A stretch of DNA of 60,623 nucleotides from Gammaproteobacteria bacterium (GTDB lineage Bacteria; Pseudomonadota; Gammaproteobacteria; Burkholderiales; Rhodocyclaceae): positions 1 through 60,623 of the forward strand of contig JARFTX010000016.1 of assembly GCA_029289265.1 (NCBI GenBank). The letters run 5' to 3'. This document shows, piece by piece, positions 28,402 to 36,978 of this stretch; within the stretch, counting starts at the first letter, position 1; the number at the start of each line of letters is the position of its first letter. The translations under genes and the position numbers were made by a program. The notes beneath the pieces are model-generated. The model ran no database searches and was not told where the DNA came from. It saw nothing but the letters and a program-made list of their open reading frames with translations.

Positions 28402-29904
28402 TCAGGCGGCGCGGGCCGCGACCTCGGCCGGGGCGGGATCGAGCTTGCCGGCCGCGGCGAGCTCGTCATAGACGGCGCGGATCGCGTCCTCGATCGGCTC
28501 CATCGCATGCTCGCCGCTCGGACGGATGCCGGCGCGCTCCAGGTCGGCCCAAGGCTCGAAGCCGATCTTGCTCGCCAGCAGCACCTCGACGCCCTCCAGG
28601 CTGGCGATGATCTGGCCGAGCACGGTCTCGCCGTCGCCGCAGGAGGTGTCACCCATGCAGTACGGGGTGCATTTGCGATGACCGAGAAAGCGGTGTCCGC
28701 TCGGCCCGACCTCGTAGACCAGGAATTCGTGCGCGTGCCCGAAGTGCTCGTTGACGAGCCCCCCGCCCTTGCTCGCCACCGCGATGCGGAGGCTGCGGCT
28801 CGCCGGGGGGTCGGCGCGGCGGGCCGGCGCGTCGAACTTCGGCGCACGCTGCAGCGCCCGCTTCATCTCCAGATTGTCGGCGATCTCCCGGTGCACCTTC
28901 GCGCGTTCGACCATCGCGGCCGCGTAGTCGATTTCCATGGTCTCGATCTTGTCGAGCGTGAACTCGGCGCCCCGATCCTCGCCCAGCATGCCAACGGCGT
29001 CGGCCCGGCACTGGCGGCAGTGGCGCATCATCGACATGTCGCCGGCACAGGCGTCCTGCAGGGCTTCGAGTTCCAGCGGCGTCGGCTCGCGCTGCCCCAT
29101 CAGGCCGTAGTAGGTGCCGTGCCCGGCTTCGGCAATCAGGGGCATGACGTTGTGCAGGAAGGCCCCCTTGGCCTTGACGATCCGGCTCACCTCTTCGAGA
29201 TGCTTGTCGTTGATGCCTGGGATCATCACCGAGTTGACCTTGACCAGAATGCCCCGCGCCGTGAGCATCTCCAGGCCCTTCTGCTGCTGCTCGATCAGGA
29301 TGCGGGCGGCCTCGACGCCGCGGATGCGGCGGTTCTGCCAGAAGATCCACGGATAGATCTTCGCGCCGATCCCGGGATCGACGCAGTTGATCGTGATGGT
29401 GACGTGGTCGATGTTGTGGCGGGCGAGCTCCTCGACGCAGTCGGGCAGCGCAAGTCCGTTGGTGGACACGCACAGCTTGATGTCCGGCGCCTGCTCCGAG
29501 AGCTGGCGGAAGGTCTCGAAGGTGCGCTCCGGGTTGGCGAGGGGATCCCCCGGTCCGGCGATTCCCAGCACCGTCATCTGCGGAATCGCCGCGGCCACCG
29601 CCAGCGTCTTCCTGACAGCCTGGTTGGGCGTCATGAGCTCGGACACCACGCCGGGACGCGATTCGTTGGAGCAGTCGTACTTGCGATTGCAGTAGTTGCA
29701 CTGGATGTTGCACGCCGGCGCCACCGCCACGTGCATGCGCGCGAAGTGGTGGTGAGCCTCCTCCGAGTAGCAGGGGTGGTCCTGCACCTTGGCGCGGATG
29801 TGATCGGGCAGGTGCGCCAGCGCATCCGGCGCGGTACCGCACCCGCTCTCGCTGCAGCCTCCGGCGAGGGCGGGGGGCGCATTGCTGATGACTGGCAGTT
29901 CCAT
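28402..29904 (-). CDS. nifB: NifB, radical SAM FeMo-co core synthase
   Basis: The protein has 500 residues. The radical SAM motif C-x3-C-x2-C is at 65-72 (ACNIQCNYC), followed by NRKYDCSNESRPGV. Additional cluster cysteines include SESGCGTAP near the N-terminus and MRHCRQCRADAVGMLGEDRG. A C-terminal NifX-like domain starts at about residue 367 (LRIAVASKGGGLVNEHFGHAHEF). It joins two 4Fe-4S clusters and inserts carbide to make the 8Fe precursor. It is the first gene of the leftward operon with its own sigma-54 promoter about 40 bases upstream. Confidence 0.97.
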   Translation of the reverse strand: MELPVISNAPPALAGGCSESGCGTAPDALAHLPDHIRAKVQDHPCYSEEAHHHFARMHVAVAPACNIQCNYCNRKYDCSNESRPGVVSELMTPNQAVRKTLAVAAAIPQMTVLGIAGPGDPLANPERTFETFRQLSEQAPDIKLCVSTNGLALPDCVEELARHNIDHVTITINCVDPGIGAKIYPWIFWQNRRIRGVEAARILIEQQQKGLEMLTARGILVKVNSVMIPGINDKHLEEVSRIVKAKGAFLHNVMPLIAEAGHGTYYGLMGQREPTPLELEALQDACAGDMSMMRHCRQCRADAVGMLGEDRGAEFTLDKIETMEIDYAAAMVERAKVHREIADNLEMKRALQRAPKFDAPARRADPPASRSLRIAVASKGGGLVNEHFGHAHEFLVYEVGPSGHRFLGHRKCTPYCMGDTSCGDGETVLGQIIASLEGVEVLLASKIGFEPWADLERAGIRPSGEHAMEPIEDAIRAVYDELAAAGKLDPAPAEVAARAA

Positions 29905-29943
29905 CGTGCTTCCCTCTCATCGATGTCCGACGCCTTCACAGGC

Positions 29944-29958
29944 GCAAGGCCCGTGCCA
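29944..29958 (-). promoter_or_regulatory. Sigma-54 promoter of nifB
   Basis: On the minus strand TGGCAC-N5-TTGC is exact. The start of nifB lies 40 bases downstream of the -12 element. Confidence 0.88.
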
Positions 29959-30019
29959 GCCTTCATGCAATTTCTTTTGCTTTTACTTCAGCACGTTGCG
30001 CCAGACACCCCGTAGCCGT

Positions 30020-30035
30020 TGTGGGACATCGGACA
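30020..30035. promoter_or_regulatory. NifA site 1 (nifB-rnfA)
   Basis: Exact TGT-N10-ACA, about 62 bases upstream of the nifB -24 element; a close second copy follows 8 bases later. Confidence 0.75.
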
Positions 30036-30043
30036 GGCGGTCG

Positions 30044-30059
30044 TGTGCGACTTCGCACA
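30044..30059. promoter_or_regulatory. NifA site 2 (nifB-rnfA)
   Basis: Exact TGT-N10-ACA with a long dyad (TGTGCGA and TCGCACA). Roughly midway between the two promoters. Confidence 0.75.
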
Positions 30060-30101
30060 AGGACGTCGCCCGGGGACGCGGAAATCACATGTCGCGCGCC
30101 T

Positions 30102-30117
30102 TGTCGGCTTTGCGACA
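30102..30117. promoter_or_regulatory. NifA site 3 (nifB-rnfA)
   Basis: Exact TGT-N10-ACA in the extended form TTGTCG-N5-GCGACA, about 98 bases upstream of the rnfA -24 element. Confidence 0.8.
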
Positions 30118-30214
30118 CGCGACGGGCCTCTTGAGGCAATCGCCACAGCGCCTCCTTGCCCCGAAACGCCGCCGAACCGGCGCGCAGCCGCGGTTCGACG
30201 CGAAGCCCCGGGGA

Positions 30215-30229
30215 TGGCACGAGTCCTGC
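30215..30229 (+). promoter_or_regulatory. Sigma-54 promoter of the rnf operon
   Basis: TGGCAC-N5-CTGC keeps the essential GG and GC with correct spacing; the -12 element has C for the first T. It lies 32 bases before the rnfA start codon. Confidence 0.75.
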
Positions 30230-30260
30230 TCGGAGATGACCGGACACCCGGAGACCCGAA

Positions 30261-30842
30261 ATGAACGAGTGGCTGATGCTCCTGCTGGGTACGGCGCTGG
30301 TGAACAACGTGGTGCTGGTCAAGTTTCTCGGCCTGTGCCCCTTCATGGGCGTCTCGCGCAAGATCGACAGCGCCGTGGGCATGGGCCTGGCGACGACCTT
30401 CGTGCTGACCCTGACCTGTGCGCTGGGGTGGATGCTCGAGTACTGGCTGCTGCAGCCGCTCGGGCTGGAGTACCTGCGCATCCTGAGCTTCGTGCTGGTG
30501 ATCGCGGCGACGGTGCAGTTCGTCGAGATGGCGATCCGCAAGAACGCACCCGACCTCCACCGGGTGCTCGGCATCTACCTGCCGCTGATCACCACCAACT
30601 GCGCCGTGCTCGGCGTGGCCCTGCTCAACGTCATGGAGGGCAGCGGCTTCGTCGGCAGCGTGCTGTTCGGTTTCGGCTCGGCGCTCGGCTTCACGCTTGT
30701 ACTGGTGATCTTCGCAGGCCTGCGCGAGCGCCTGGCGCTGGCGCGCGTGCCCGCCGCCTTCGCCGGGGCGCCGATCGGTTTCGTCACCGCGGGCCTGCTT
30801 TCGCTCGCCTTCATGGGCTTCGCGGGCCTCGACGCCCGCTGA
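30261..30842 (+). CDS. rnfA: RnfA, Rnf electron transport complex subunit
   Basis: The protein has 193 residues with six membrane helices, as in RnfA/RsxA. Typical segments are [27 protein letters not shown] and [18 protein letters not shown], whose cysteines hold the intramembrane 2Fe-2S cluster with RnfE. Rnf uses ion flow to push electrons from NADH to ferredoxin. This is the first gene of rnfABCDGEH and sits behind a sigma-54 promoter, marking it as the nif-specific Rnf. Confidence 0.95.
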   Translation: MNEWLMLLLGTALVNNVVLVKFLGLCPFMGVSRKIDSAVGMGLATTFVLTLTCALGWMLEYWLLQPLGLEYLRILSFVLVIAATVQFVEMAIRKNAPDLHRVLGIYLPLITTNCAVLGVALLNVMEGSGFVGSVLFGFGSALGFTLVLVIFAGLRERLALARVPAAFAGAPIGFVTAGLLSLAFMGFAGLDAR

Positions 30843-30859
30843 CTCGGGAGAGATCGCAC

Positions 30860-31411
30860 ATGCTGTCCGCAATCATCAGCCTCTCGGTTCTCGGCGTCCT
30901 GCTGGGCCTCGTGCTGGGCGTCGCCGCCCAGCGCTTCCGGGTCGAGGCGGACGGCGCCGAGGCAGAGTTCATGGCGATGCTGCCGGGCACGAACTGCGGC
31001 CAGTGCGGCTATCCCGGCTGCGCCGGTGCGGCCGCCGCACTGGCGAGCGGCGAGGGACGCGCCGACTGCTGCCCCCCAGGGGGCAAGGCGCTGGCCGCGG
31101 CACTGGCGCACCGGCTGGGCGTCGAGCTCGACACCTCGGCGCTGGCCGAACAGGGGCCGCGGGTCGCCTCGGTCCGGGAGGAGATCTGCATCGGCTGCAC
31201 CAAGTGCTTCAAGGCCTGCCCGACCGATGCGGTGCTGGGCGCGGTGAAGCAGATCCATGCGGTCATCCGCGAGGCCTGCACCGGCTGCGCGAAGTGCGAG
31301 CCCATCTGTCCGACCGGCGCGATCGATCTCGAGCCGGTTCCCGTGACCCCGCAGACCTGGGTGTGGCCGCGCCCGGTCGATGCCCGCGCGCCCAAGCCCG
31401 CGCTCGTCTGA
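30860..31411 (+). CDS. rnfB: RnfB, Fe-S subunit of Rnf complex
   Basis: The protein has 183 residues. One N-terminal membrane helix (LSAIISLSVLGVLLGLVLGVAA) precedes a 4Fe-4S motif (GTNCGQCGYPGC, then a Cys pair ADCCPPGG) and two ferredoxin-like motifs (CIGCTKCFKACP and CTGCAKCEPICP). It is the likely exit point of electrons to soluble ferredoxin. Start ATG 30860 is 18 bases after rnfA with GGGAGAGA upstream. Confidence 0.95.
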   Translation: MLSAIISLSVLGVLLGLVLGVAAQRFRVEADGAEAEFMAMLPGTNCGQCGYPGCAGAAAALASGEGRADCCPPGGKALAAALAHRLGVELDTSALAEQGPRVASVREEICIGCTKCFKACPTDAVLGAVKQIHAVIREACTGCAKCEPICPTGAIDLEPVPVTPQTWVWPRPVDARAPKPALV

Positions 31412-31418
31412 GCACGCC

Positions 31419-32930
31419 ATGAACGCACGCGATCCCTCTCTTTTCGTCCGCCTCAGACGGCGCCTGCAGCGATGGGGGGCTCACCCGGAGGCGCGCAAGT
31501 ACCCGGCCGCAGACACCGCGATCACGGCGATCCCCTTGCCGCCCACGCTCACCCTGCCGCTCGCCCAGCACATCGGCGCACCGGCCCAGCCGGTGGTCCG
31601 CGCCGGCGACCGGGTGTTGCGCGGGCAACTGATCGCGCAGGGCGCGGGCAAGGTGTCGGCGCCGCTGCACGCGCCGACGTCGGGCACCGTGGTGGGCATC
31701 GTCGATGTGCCGGTGCCCCACCCGTCGAAGCTCCCGGCGCCGGCCCTGATCATCGCCTGCGACGGCCTGGACGAGGCTTGTCCGGCCGAGGGCGCCGACC
31801 CCTTCACGCTGTCACCCGGCGAGATCGCGCAGCGGGTCGCGGACGCCGGCATCGTCGGACTCGGCGGGGCGACCTTTCCGTCGGCGGTCAAGCTCTCGCT
31901 CGGGCGCGACCAGCCGATTCCCACGCTCATCCTCAACGGCGGCGAGTGCGAGCCCTATCTGTCCTGCGACGACCGCCTGATGCAGGAGCGCGCCGGGCAG
32001 GTGGTCGACGGCGCGCGCATCATTCTGCGCGCCATCGGCGGCGAGCGCGCCCTGATCGGCGTGGAGTCGAACAAGCCCGCCGCGATCGCCGCCCTGCGCG
32101 AGGCTGCCGGGGGACATGCCGATGTCCGCGTCGTGCCGGTGCCCAGCCGCTACCCGATGGGCTCGGAGAAGCAGCTCATCGCCTGGCTGACCGGCCGGGA
32201 GGTCCCCTCGGAGGGGCGGTCGGCCGACATCGGCGTGATGGTGCACAACGTCGCCACGGCCGCCGCAATCCATCGCGCCATTCGCCACGGCGAACCCCTG
32301 ACGAGCCGTATCGTGACGGTTGCCGGCGGGACAGTGCGCACGCCCCGGAACCTGGAGGTGCGCATCGGCACGCCGATCTCGGCCCTGGTCGCGTTCTGCG
32401 GCGGCCTGACCGCGACGCCGACGCGCCTCGTCATGGGCGGGCCGATGATGGGGGTCGCGGTCGACTCGCTGGAAATTCCCGTGATCAAGGCCTCGGGGGG
32501 GGTGCTCGCGCTCGGCCCGGACGAGGTCGCCGCGCCGGACGCCTCGGCTGCCTGCATCCGCTGCGGCGCCTGTGTCGGCGCCTGCCCGATCGGCCTGCTC
32601 CCGCTCGAGATTGCGGCGCGAATCCGCGGCGACGACCTCCCGGGCTCGGCCGCTCTCGGACTCAAGGACTGCATAGGATGCGGGACCTGCGCCTTCGTCT
32701 GCCCGTCGCGCATTCCGCTGGTGCAGTACTTTAACCACGCAAAGGGCGAACTGGCCGCGCGCGAGCGCGACCGCCTTCGCCAGGAGTCGATCCGCGAGCT
32801 GGTCCAGGCCCGCGCCGCACGCATGGAGCGCGAGGCCCGCGAGAAGGCCGAAGCCGCGGCGCGGCGCAAAGCCGAACGCGAAAAGGCCAAGGCTGCGGCC
32901 GCGCGCAAGCCCGAGGAGGTCTCGGCATGA
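31419..32930 (+). CDS. rnfC: RnfC, NADH-binding Fe-S subunit
   Basis: The protein has 503 residues. The NADH/FMN-binding region shows GIVGLGGATFPSAVKLS and LNGGECEPYLSCDDRLM. Two 4Fe-4S motifs are CIRCGACVGACP and CIGCGTCAFVCP. A charged Ala/Lys/Glu-rich C-terminal helix (EREAREKAEAAARRKAEREK) is common in RnfC. It accepts electrons from NADH at the membrane surface. It starts 7 bases after rnfB and its stop overlaps rnfD by 4 bases (ATGA). Confidence 0.95.
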   Translation: MNARDPSLFVRLRRRLQRWGAHPEARKYPAADTAITAIPLPPTLTLPLAQHIGAPAQPVVRAGDRVLRGQLIAQGAGKVSAPLHAPTSGTVVGIVDVPVPHPSKLPAPALIIACDGLDEACPAEGADPFTLSPGEIAQRVADAGIVGLGGATFPSAVKLSLGRDQPIPTLILNGGECEPYLSCDDRLMQERAGQVVDGARIILRAIGGERALIGVESNKPAAIAALREAAGGHADVRVVPVPSRYPMGSEKQLIAWLTGREVPSEGRSADIGVMVHNVATAAAIHRAIRHGEPLTSRIVTVAGGTVRTPRNLEVRIGTPISALVAFCGGLTATPTRLVMGGPMMGVAVDSLEIPVIKASGGVLALGPDEVAAPDASAACIRCGACVGACPIGLLPLEIAARIRGDDLPGSAALGLKDCIGCGTCAFVCPSRIPLVQYFNHAKGELAARERDRLRQESIRELVQARAARMEREAREKAEAAARRKAEREKAKAAAARKPEEVSA

Positions 32931-33991
32931 AGGCGGTGTTCGCCTCGCCGCACGCGCACGGCGCGCGGCCGGTCGGCCAGGTCATGCTGCTGGTCATGGC
33001 CGCGCTGGTGCCGGCCACCTTCAACGGTTTCTGGCACTTCGGCTGGCCGGCGATCTTCCTCTGGCTGACGACGATCCTCGCCTGCCTGCTCGCCGAGTCC
33101 CTCGCCCTGCAGGTCGCCGGCCGGGCGATTCGTCCGGCGCTGGCCGACGGTTCGGCGGTGCTCACCGGCTGGCTGCTCGCGATCTCGCTGCCGCCCTGGG
33201 CGCCCTGGTGGATCGGCGCACTCGGCGGCGCCTTCGCGATCATCGTGTGCAAGCAGGCGTTCGGCGGACTCGGCCAGAATCTCTTCAACCCCGCGATGGC
33301 GGCCCGGGTGGTGCTGCTGATCTCCTTCCCGCTGGAGATGACGCGGTGGGTCGCCCCGGCGGTCTTCGGCAGCGTGCACGCGCCCGACTTCCTCGCCGCG
33401 CTCGACATCACCTTCGGCGCCGGCATCCCGGATGCGCTGAGCAGCGCCACGATCCTGGACTACGTCAGGTCCGAAGTGTCCCGCGGCGTCGGCGTGGGCC
33501 AGGCGCTCGACGCAAGCTTCAAGCCTCTCGCCTCGAGCCTGGGCTCGCGCGCCGGCAGCCTGGGCGAGACCGGCGCACTGCTGCTTGCCGGCGGCGGCAT
33601 CTTCCTGATCGCGACCCGGGTGATCGGCGCGCGCATCCCGATCGGCTTCCTGCTCGGGGTCGCCGTGCCGGCGGCGCTCGCCCATGCGCTCGCCCCCCAG
33701 GCCTACCTGCCGCCGCTCGCCCATCTGCTCACCGGCGGCGTGACGCTCGGCGCCTTCTTCATCGCCACCGACTACGTCACCTCGCCCTCGACGCCGCTCG
33801 GGCAGTGGCTGTTCGGCCTCGGCTGCGGGCTGCTCACCTGGATCATCCGCAGCTGGGGCGCCTACCCCGAGGGCGTGGCCTTCGCGATCCTGCTGATGAA
33901 TGCCGCCACGCCGCTGATCGACCATTACACCCGCCCGCGAATCTTCGGCCGACGCCGCGACGGTCGCTCGCTGAGCCCGCAGGAGTCCTGA
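32927..33991 (+). CDS. rnfD: RnfD, membrane flavoprotein subunit
   Basis: The protein has 354 residues with about ten membrane helices. FGGLGQNLFNPAMAARV is the NqrB/RnfD signature. The site of covalent FMN on Thr falls in DALSSATIL, which keeps the S-x-A-T-like core. Near the end are FFIATDYVTSPSTPLGQWLFG and WGAYPEGVAFAILLMNAATPLID. It forms part of the ion path with RnfG. Translation is coupled to rnfC by a 4-base overlap. Confidence 0.93.
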   Translation: MKAVFASPHAHGARPVGQVMLLVMAALVPATFNGFWHFGWPAIFLWLTTILACLLAESLALQVAGRAIRPALADGSAVLTGWLLAISLPPWAPWWIGALGGAFAIIVCKQAFGGLGQNLFNPAMAARVVLLISFPLEMTRWVAPAVFGSVHAPDFLAALDITFGAGIPDALSSATILDYVRSEVSRGVGVGQALDASFKPLASSLGSRAGSLGETGALLLAGGGIFLIATRVIGARIPIGFLLGVAVPAALAHALAPQAYLPPLAHLLTGGVTLGAFFIATDYVTSPSTPLGQWLFGLGCGLLTWIIRSWGAYPEGVAFAILLMNAATPLIDHYTRPRIFGRRRDGRSLSPQES

Positions 33992-33995
33992 GGCG

Positions 33996-34652
33996 ATGGA
34001 CCTCGCAAGCCGCCGCATCCTCTGGTTCGACACGGTCTGGTACCAGATCGCCTCGCTCGGCGCCGTCACGCTGGCCGCGGCCTGCGCACTCGCCCTCGCC
34101 AACCTGCTCACCGGCCCGGCGATCGAGGCGGCGCGCGCACGCGACCTGGCCGCCTCGCTCGAGCAAGTCCTGCCGCCCGGCAGCTTCGACAACGATCTGC
34201 TCGACGACACGATCAGCGTCGAAGGACCCGACGGCCGGCTGCGCAAGTTCCATGTCGCGCGCCTCGCCGGCGTACCGGTCGCCACTGTGTTCGAGACCAC
34301 GGGGCGCGGCTATGCCGGCCCCATCCACCTTGTCATGGGCGTCGACCGCGACGGCCGGGTGACCGGCGTGCGGGTGACCCGGCACACCGAGACGCCGGGC
34401 CTCGGCGACAAGATCGAGGCGCAACGCGACCCCTGGATTCACGGCTTCGCCGGCCGCTCGCTCGACAACCCCGCGCCGGCGCGCTGGGCGGTGCGCAAGG
34501 ACGGCGGCGAGTTCGACCAGTTCGCCGGCGCGACCATCACCCCGCGAGCGGTCGTCGCGGCCGTGCGTCAGGGGCTCGAATTGCACGCCGTCCTGACGCC
34601 GCAACTGTTCGACCGCGCACCGCCTCCGCCGACCCCGGAGGACAGGCCATGA
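33996..34652 (+). CDS. rnfG: RnfG, FMN-binding subunit
   Basis: The protein has 218 residues. One N-terminal helix (IASLGAVTLAAACALALANLL) anchors a periplasmic FMN domain. The covalent FMN threonine lies in DQFAGATITPRAVV (SGAT-type motif). TRHTETPGLGDKIE is a family hallmark. It starts 4 bases after rnfD. It relays electrons within Rnf on the periplasmic side. Confidence 0.94.
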   Translation: MDLASRRILWFDTVWYQIASLGAVTLAAACALALANLLTGPAIEAARARDLAASLEQVLPPGSFDNDLLDDTISVEGPDGRLRKFHVARLAGVPVATVFETTGRGYAGPIHLVMGVDRDGRVTGVRVTRHTETPGLGDKIEAQRDPWIHGFAGRSLDNPAPARWAVRKDGGEFDQFAGATITPRAVVAAVRQGLELHAVLTPQLFDRAPPPPTPEDRP

Positions 34653-34719
34653 GCCCGGCCCGGCGCGCACCCCTTCCCTGTTGCGACACCGTCACTTTTC
34701 GGGTGAGGAGGCGAACCCA

Positions 34720-35454
34720 ATGAGCGCGGACCTCACCGCAGGCGCCGGCCCCGCCCGCCCGGTCTCGGAGCGGATCGCCGAGTTCCGGCGCATCGTCGGC
34801 GACGGGCTGTGGCGTCAGAACATGGTCTTCACCCAGATGCTCGCCCTGTGCCCGCTGCTCGCCGTCACCGGCACCGCGACCAATGGCCTGGGCATGGGCA
34901 TCGCCACCACCGCCGTGCTGCTGTTCGCGAACGTCGCAGTGGCCCTGGTGCGGGACTGGGTCAGCCCCAGCGTGCGCATCCCGGTCTTCATCGTCATCAT
35001 CGCCACGCTGGTGACCCTGGTCGACATGAGCCTCAATGCCTGGCTGCACGATCTGTACAAGGTGCTCGGCCTGTTCATCGCCCTGATCGTCTGCAACTGC
35101 GGCATCCTGGGCCGCGCCGAGGCCTTCGCTTCGCGCCGCCCCGTGAGCGACGCCGCGATCGACGGGCTGGCGATGGGGGCGGGTTTCACGCTGGCGCTCG
35201 TCGCGCTGGGCGCGACCCGCGAGTTGCTCGGCTCGGGCACCCTGTTCGCCAGCGCGAGCCTGCTCCTCGGCGAACCCTTCGCGTTCATGGAGCTCACCGT
35301 GATCCCCGAGTATCGCGGCTTTCTGCTCATGATCCTGCCTCCCGGCGGCTTTCTCGCCATCGGTTTCCTGATGGCGCTGCAGCGGGTCTGGAGCGCCCGG
35401 CAGGCGCGTCGCACCGTACCGGCCGGCCTCGGCACGGATAGGGGCCGCGCATGA
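34720..35454 (+). CDS. rnfE: RnfE, membrane subunit paired with RnfA
   Basis: The protein has 244 residues with six membrane helices. LGLFIALIVCNCGILGRAEAFASRR carries the cysteines shared with RnfA for the membrane Fe-S cluster, and ALCPLLAVTGTATNGLGMG is typical. ATG 34720 was chosen because GTGAGGAGG lies just upstream; an upstream in-frame start at 34681 is unlikely. Its stop overlaps rnfH by 4 bases. Confidence 0.93.
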   Translation: MSADLTAGAGPARPVSERIAEFRRIVGDGLWRQNMVFTQMLALCPLLAVTGTATNGLGMGIATTAVLLFANVAVALVRDWVSPSVRIPVFIVIIATLVTLVDMSLNAWLHDLYKVLGLFIALIVCNCGILGRAEAFASRRPVSDAAIDGLAMGAGFTLALVALGATRELLGSGTLFASASLLLGEPFAFMELTVIPEYRGFLLMILPPGGFLAIGFLMALQRVWSARQARRTVPAGLGTDRGRA

Positions 35455-35729
35455 GGGTCGGGGTCAGCTACGCCGATGCCGGCCAGAGCATCTGGATGCG
35501 TCTCGACGTGCCGGAGGGCACGACCGCGCTGGAGGCGATCGAACGCTCGGGCCTGCTGCAGAAATACCCGACGATCGACCTCGAGGCGCAGAAGATCGGC
35601 GTGTTCGGCAAGATCGTCGGCCACGACACGGTGCTGCAGGCGGGCGATCGCGTCGAGATCTATCGCCCCATCACCTGCGACCCGACCCAGGTGCCGCGGC
35701 GCGATCTGGGCGATGACGACGAGGACTAG
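35451..35729 (+). CDS. rnfH: RnfH family protein
   Basis: The protein has 92 residues with a ubiquitin-like/beta-grasp fold pattern: VSYADAGQSIWMRLDVPEGTTALEAIERSG, then KIGVFGKIVGHDTVLQAGDRVEIYRPI, then DPTQVPRRD. RnfH is found with nif-linked rnf operons in Azotobacter and relatives and supports nitrogenase Fe-S maturation there, though not as a membrane subunit. It is coupled to rnfE by ATGA and ends with an acidic tail. Confidence 0.9.
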   Translation: MRVGVSYADAGQSIWMRLDVPEGTTALEAIERSGLLQKYPTIDLEAQKIGVFGKIVGHDTVLQAGDRVEIYRPITCDPTQVPRRDLGDDDED

Positions 35730-35795
35730 AAGGGGTGAATTCCCGCTCCATCGCCGACCGCGCCAGAACCCGACCATGACCCGGAGCAAGGCTGC

Positions 35796-36734
35796 ATGCC
35801 CAATCTGAACACCCTCTCCGAAGACATCCACCAGACCTGCCTGGCACTGCGCCCCGTCCCCGGCCACAGCCCGCTGATCGACGCGATCGCGCGCCTCGGC
35901 GGGCCGGACTTCGCCGCCCGGGCTTCGCGCGGCGGCTGGTATCGGCCCGGGCGAATCCTCGATGCCGGCGGCGGCGTCGTGGCCGACGATGCGCTCGCCT
36001 GGCTGGAGTCGGCGTGGCACGAGGCGGGCGAGGACGTCGACCGACTGCTGGAGCGTTTCCGGGCCTGCGGCCACGTCGTGACCCGCGACGTCGGGCTCAC
36101 GCACTACCTGGTCGCGCCCTATGGGGACGGCGCGACCGAGTTCGTCCAGCTCGAAGTCGAGGAGCTTCAGGAGGTGCGCAGCCACACCCTGAGCCAGATC
36201 ACGGACGCGGTCGAGTCGGCCGAGCAACTGGTCGAGCCGCCGGCATCCGCGAGGCCCTCCGCCCACGGCCCATCGCGATACGGCTTCAGGCGGGTTGCCG
36301 ACATGTCGGAGCGGATCGGCCGAATCGCTGCCACCGCGGCCAAGCCGCCTGCGGTGCTGCGCTTCATCGAGGAATGGAACGCGAGCAGCGCCGGCCGTCA
36401 GCGCCACTTCAGCGATCACTGGGTGCTGAGCCTCGCCGAGCACCTGGACCGCTACCGCCAGCCGCAGACCAGCGCCACGCCGTTCGCCGCCCACCCGCTG
36501 CGCTGGTCCGGCGCGGACGACACGCGAGGACTGGAACTGGCCCGGACCCTGCACGAATACGACCGGACCAGCGGCTACGGCTTCTCGTGGTACTTCCAGA
36601 TGGTGAGCGGCTACAAGGTGCCGCGCGGCCTCGCCCCCCGCGTCCACGCCGATCTCGCGGAGGGCATGGCCTACCTGCCGGAGCGCGATGCGGCCATCGT
36701 CGAACGGTGGGTCGCGGAGCCCTACAGCGCCTGA
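35796..36734 (+). CDS. Unrecognised protein between rnfH and nifE
   Basis: The protein has 312 residues with no family I can name. It has no signal peptide, membrane helix or cysteine cluster. The sequence is rich in Trp, Tyr, His and Arg pairs, for example RGGWYRPGRILDAGGG, FVQLEVEELQEVRSH and YGFSWYFQMVSGYKVPRG. A variable linker lies near residues 145-165. Third-position GC is like its neighbours, so it looks native. It begins 66 bases after rnfH and is probably in the rnf operon, then nifE has its own promoter. A nitrogenase-related accessory role is inference from place only. Confidence 0.75.
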   Translation: MPNLNTLSEDIHQTCLALRPVPGHSPLIDAIARLGGPDFAARASRGGWYRPGRILDAGGGVVADDALAWLESAWHEAGEDVDRLLERFRACGHVVTRDVGLTHYLVAPYGDGATEFVQLEVEELQEVRSHTLSQITDAVESAEQLVEPPASARPSAHGPSRYGFRRVADMSERIGRIAATAAKPPAVLRFIEEWNASSAGRQRHFSDHWVLSLAEHLDRYRQPQTSATPFAAHPLRWSGADDTRGLELARTLHEYDRTSGYGFSWYFQMVSGYKVPRGLAPRVHADLAEGMAYLPERDAAIVERWVAEPYSA

Positions 36735-36851
36735 GTCGGCCCGCGGCGCGGGTCTGGATGCCCGGGCGCCGGGCAGCAAGGCCGCGGCTACGAATGCCCC
36801 CGGTGCTCCGGCCGGGTCGCTCGAAGACCCGTGGCCCGTGACGCCCTGTCG

Positions 36852-36867
36852 TGTCCCACCCGCGACA
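36852..36867. promoter_or_regulatory. NifA site 1 (nifE)
   Basis: Exact TGT-N10-ACA, about 64 bases upstream of the nifE -24 element and one base before a second site. Confidence 0.75.
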
Positions 36868-36868
36868 T

Positions 36869-36884
36869 TGTCGGCTTCGCGACA
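36869..36884. promoter_or_regulatory. NifA site 2 (nifE)
   Basis: Exact TGT-N10-ACA in the extended form TTGTCG-N4-CGCGACA. It differs from site 3 upstream of rnfA at only one base of the 16. Confidence 0.8.
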
Positions 36885-36930
36885 TACCCAGCACCGCTTT
36901 TATTCCTGATTTGTCAGACACTTGTCTCAC

Positions 36931-36945
36931 TGGCACAGGGCTTGC
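36931..36945 (+). promoter_or_regulatory. Sigma-54 promoter of nifENX
   Basis: TGGCAC-N5-TTGC is exact, 34 bases before the TTG start of nifE. Confidence 0.9.
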
Positions 36946-36978
36946 ACCGGACAGGGCACACCCACCGGGAGCCCGACC

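Larger units (their letters stand above)
29905..30260. other. Divergent nifB-rnfA control region
   Basis: No gene. It holds two -24/-12 promoters facing outward (nifB at 29944-29958, rnfA at 30215-30229) and three exact TGT-N10-ACA sites at 30020, 30044 and 30102 between them, so one cluster of NifA sites can serve both operons. Confidence 0.85.

Noticed and set aside
34653-34719. TGTTGCGACACCG between rnfG and rnfE as a NifA site
   Set aside because: Spacing does not give TGT-N10-ACA, and no -24/-12 promoter follows; rnfE is probably read from the rnfA promoter.
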